From CALZKI01 sp045124055 (lineage in GTDB: Bacteria; Bacillota; Clostridia; Lachnospirales; Lachnospiraceae): a stretch of DNA of 64,000 bases. Below the pieces are notes generated by a model. The model was not told the DNA's origin. It was given only the letters and a program-made list of their open reading frames with translations, and did no database searches. Below are positions 62,440 to 64,000 of this stretch, in pieces. The position numbers were made by a program, and so were the translations under genes. Where the stretch lies: contig JBGVKZ010000004.1 of the NCBI GenBank assembly GCA_045124055.1, positions 31,296 through 95,295 of the forward strand, read 5' to 3'. The number at the start of each line of letters is the position of its first letter. Within the stretch, counting starts at the first letter, position 1.

Positions 62440-62464
62440 AAAAGCCGGGAAACTCCCGGCTTTT
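62440..62464 (-). terminator. Terminator after cheV
   Basis: AAAAGCCGGGA (62440-62450) and TCCCGGCTTTT (62454-62464) form a perfect 11-base stem with a three-base loop. On the minus strand the T-run is short, so some readthrough into the Sir2-like gene is possible. Confidence 0.75.
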
Positions 62465-62467
62465 ATA

Positions 62468-63367
62468 CTATCTGTTTAATACTAAACTATCTAAGATTCT
62501 TACAAGATTTCCTATCTCAGGTTTAGACAACTGTGCATCTGCACCAAGTGCCTGACCTTTTCTAGCCATATCTTCATTTACTAATGATGAGAAAATAATA
62601 ACCGGAATATCCTTTGTTTCTTCATCTTCTTTAACTAATTTTGTAAGTCGATGACCGTCCATTAAAGGCATTTCAATATCTGTAATAATGCACTGTACTT
62701 TTTCTTTTAATGTTCCTTCTGCTTTACACTGACAAATTACATCATAAGCTTCCTGTCCATTTTCTGTATGTATTAAATTCTCATATCCTGCCTGTCTTAA
62801 AGACTCTACAATCAGTTTATTCAATAATGCTGAATCCTCTGCAATCAAAACAGGTACATCATATCTTTCTCTATATCCCAATTCTTCAATTTCTGTAATC
62901 TTTAATCCTGTTTCTGGATTGATATCTGTTACAATTTTTTCAAAATCAAGAATAATAATTAATTTACCATTTACTTTAATAATACCTGTGGAAATTCCAT
63001 CAGCTTTATTCGTTACTGTGGCATCTGGTCTGATAATATCTGTCCAAGAAACACGATGAATTCCAACTACACTATCAACGTGGAATGCGATATCTAACTT
63101 ATTAAAGTTTGTTACGATAAACAATCCACCTTCTGTTGCTGTGCCTCTCTGTAAACAATTCTTCAAATCAATCGCTGTAATCATTGTATCACGTGGCATA
63201 AAAATACCTTCGATACTAGGATGTGCATTTGGAATTGGAGTAACTTGCTGATATGGAATAATCTCCCTAATCTTAGCTACATTAATACCATAAGAATTGC
63301 CATCCAATGTAAATTCAAGTACTTCAAGTTCGTTAGTACCATTTTCTAATAAAATTCTAGAGTCCAT
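62468..63367 (-). CDS. cheV: Chemotaxis protein CheV
   Basis: Adaptor that couples chemoreceptors to CheA. A CheW-like domain fills about residues 12-160 (FTLDGNSYGINVAKIREII, VNGKLIIILDFEKIV) and a receiver domain about 172-297 with the phospho-acceptor Asp in IITDIEMPLMDG. Length 299 fits CheV. GAGGTGG precedes the ATG. It stands alone between a 23S rRNA gene and a Sir2-like gene, with no other chemotaxis gene in view. Confidence 0.95.
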   Translation of the reverse strand: MDSRILLENGTNELEVLEFTLDGNSYGINVAKIREIIPYQQVTPIPNAHPSIEGIFMPRDTMITAIDLKNCLQRGTATEGGLFIVTNFNKLDIAFHVDSVVGIHRVSWTDIIRPDATVTNKADGISTGIIKVNGKLIIILDFEKIVTDINPETGLKITEIEELGYRERYDVPVLIAEDSALLNKLIVESLRQAGYENLIHTENGQEAYDVICQCKAEGTLKEKVQCIITDIEMPLMDGHRLTKLVKEDEETKDIPVIIFSSLVNEDMARKGQALGADAQLSKPEIGNLVRILDSLVLNR

Positions 63368-63416
63368 TTTACCACCTCACTACATTATAAAATACCTTCA
63401 CGTACTTATTAAATTG

Positions 63417-63445
63417 ATTATACCATAAGAATATTAAAATGCATA
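63417..63445 (-). promoter_or_regulatory. Probable extended -10 promoter of cheV
   Basis: TATAAT (63417-63422 on the minus strand) preceded by TGG, an extended -10 element, with only a weak -35 (TATGCA). No sigma-28-type flagellar promoter was seen. Confidence 0.45.
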
Positions 63446-63479
63446 TAAAAAATTCATTTTTTCAAAAATAATTTTGGAC

Positions 63480-63507
63480 AAAAAAAATACTCCTTGTTTA
63501 AGGAGTA
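63480..63507 (-). terminator. rRNA operon terminator
   Basis: TACTCCTT (63488-63495) pairs with AAGGAGTA (63500-63507); eight T residues follow on the minus strand. It ends transcription about 110 bases after 23S, with no 5S gene between. The rest of 63368-63616 holds only the cheV promoter and the rRNA 3' flank. Confidence 0.85.
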
Positions 63508-63616
63508 AATATAACAAGCGTATAAGGGTGTTATACCCTCAAAACCGAACACTGAAATCTCTCTGTTTCATCCTGTTACAGACTTTTCTTCCTTCGTCTG
63601 CTTTTCCCTGACCTTC

Positions 63617-64000
<384 letters not shown>

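Noticed and set aside
63508..63616. 5S rRNA or tRNA after 23S
   Set aside because: No 5S-like or cloverleaf sequence could be read on either strand.

Overview
The window is ordinary low-G+C Firmicutes chromosome, most likely from an anaerobic clostridial gut bacterium of the Lachnospiraceae. The evidence is the gene order (ylxM-ffh-rpsP-khpA-rimM-trmD-rplS, then lepB-rbgA-lepB-rnhB; plsX-acpP-rnc-smc-ftsY; nadA-nadB-nadC-niaR), the AGGAGG-type ribosome binding sites, a lysA/ddh pair that makes lysine through meso-diaminopimelate, and a BspA-type leucine-rich surface protein beside a class B sortase. The species cannot be named from the sequence. Flagellar and chemotaxis genes (a FliK-like protein, an FlhB C-domain protein and CheV) suggest a motile cell. 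Nearly all genes and the rRNA operon lie on the minus strand, which is probably the leading strand.

Layout. 1-3.9 kb: a truncated surface LRR protein and its upstream sortase. 4.0-5.2 kb: a small plus-strand island with a cysteine-rich protein and two small unknown proteins, behind sporulation-like promoter motifs. 5.2-15.3 kb: a minus-strand operon running from a PDZ/radical-SAM protein (DUF512) through der, plsY, gpsA, a MoxR ATPase/VWA pair and tyrS to leuS. 15.4-16.6 kb: a divergent, long PRPP synthetase-like gene. 16.6-26.8 kb: the ylxM-to-rplS block (SRP, S16, tRNA and ribosome maturation, L19), then the lepB2-to-pgeF block. 27-30.5 kb: NAD synthesis genes and their likely repressor. 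30.6-39.3 kb: YitT, threonine dehydratase, SRP receptor, SMC, RNase III, acyl carrier protein and PlsX. 39.4-41.2 kb: L32, DUF177 and phosphotransacetylase, divergent from tmcAL (41.4-42.6 kb). 42.7-50.9 kb: a PFL/ACT pair, an MBL hydrolase, a large FtsA-like ATPase, coaE, polA and a small zinc-finger membrane protein. 51-54.3 kb: accessory genes (Cu/Zn-SOD-like protein, membrane lipase, tRNA-Leu, a frameshifted secreted repeat protein). 54.4-63.4 kb: lysA-ddh with a TrmB-like regulator, ung, hisF, hisH, a large acidic membrane protein, a degenerate Sir2-fold protein and CheV. 63.6-64 kb: the 3' end of a 23S rRNA gene.

No CRISPR array, insertion sequence, integrase or phage module was seen, and no clear multi-gene novel system. 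The observations most worth following are: (i) promoters nested inside an inverted repeat or terminator hairpin of the preceding unit, at three sites (ylxM, the TrmB-like gene, tRNA-Leu); (ii) a Sir2-fold protein without the usual catalytic His and N-terminal glycine motif; (iii) a cytoplasmic Cu/Zn-SOD-like protein with Lys in place of the active-site Arg; (iv) a one-base frameshift in a secreted repeat protein; (v) a possible sporulation island at 4.0-5.2 kb; and (vi) an rRNA operon that ends after 23S with no 5S gene. Start codons were re-chosen in many genes where a good ribosome binding site sits in front of an internal ATG; these choices are stated in each entry.
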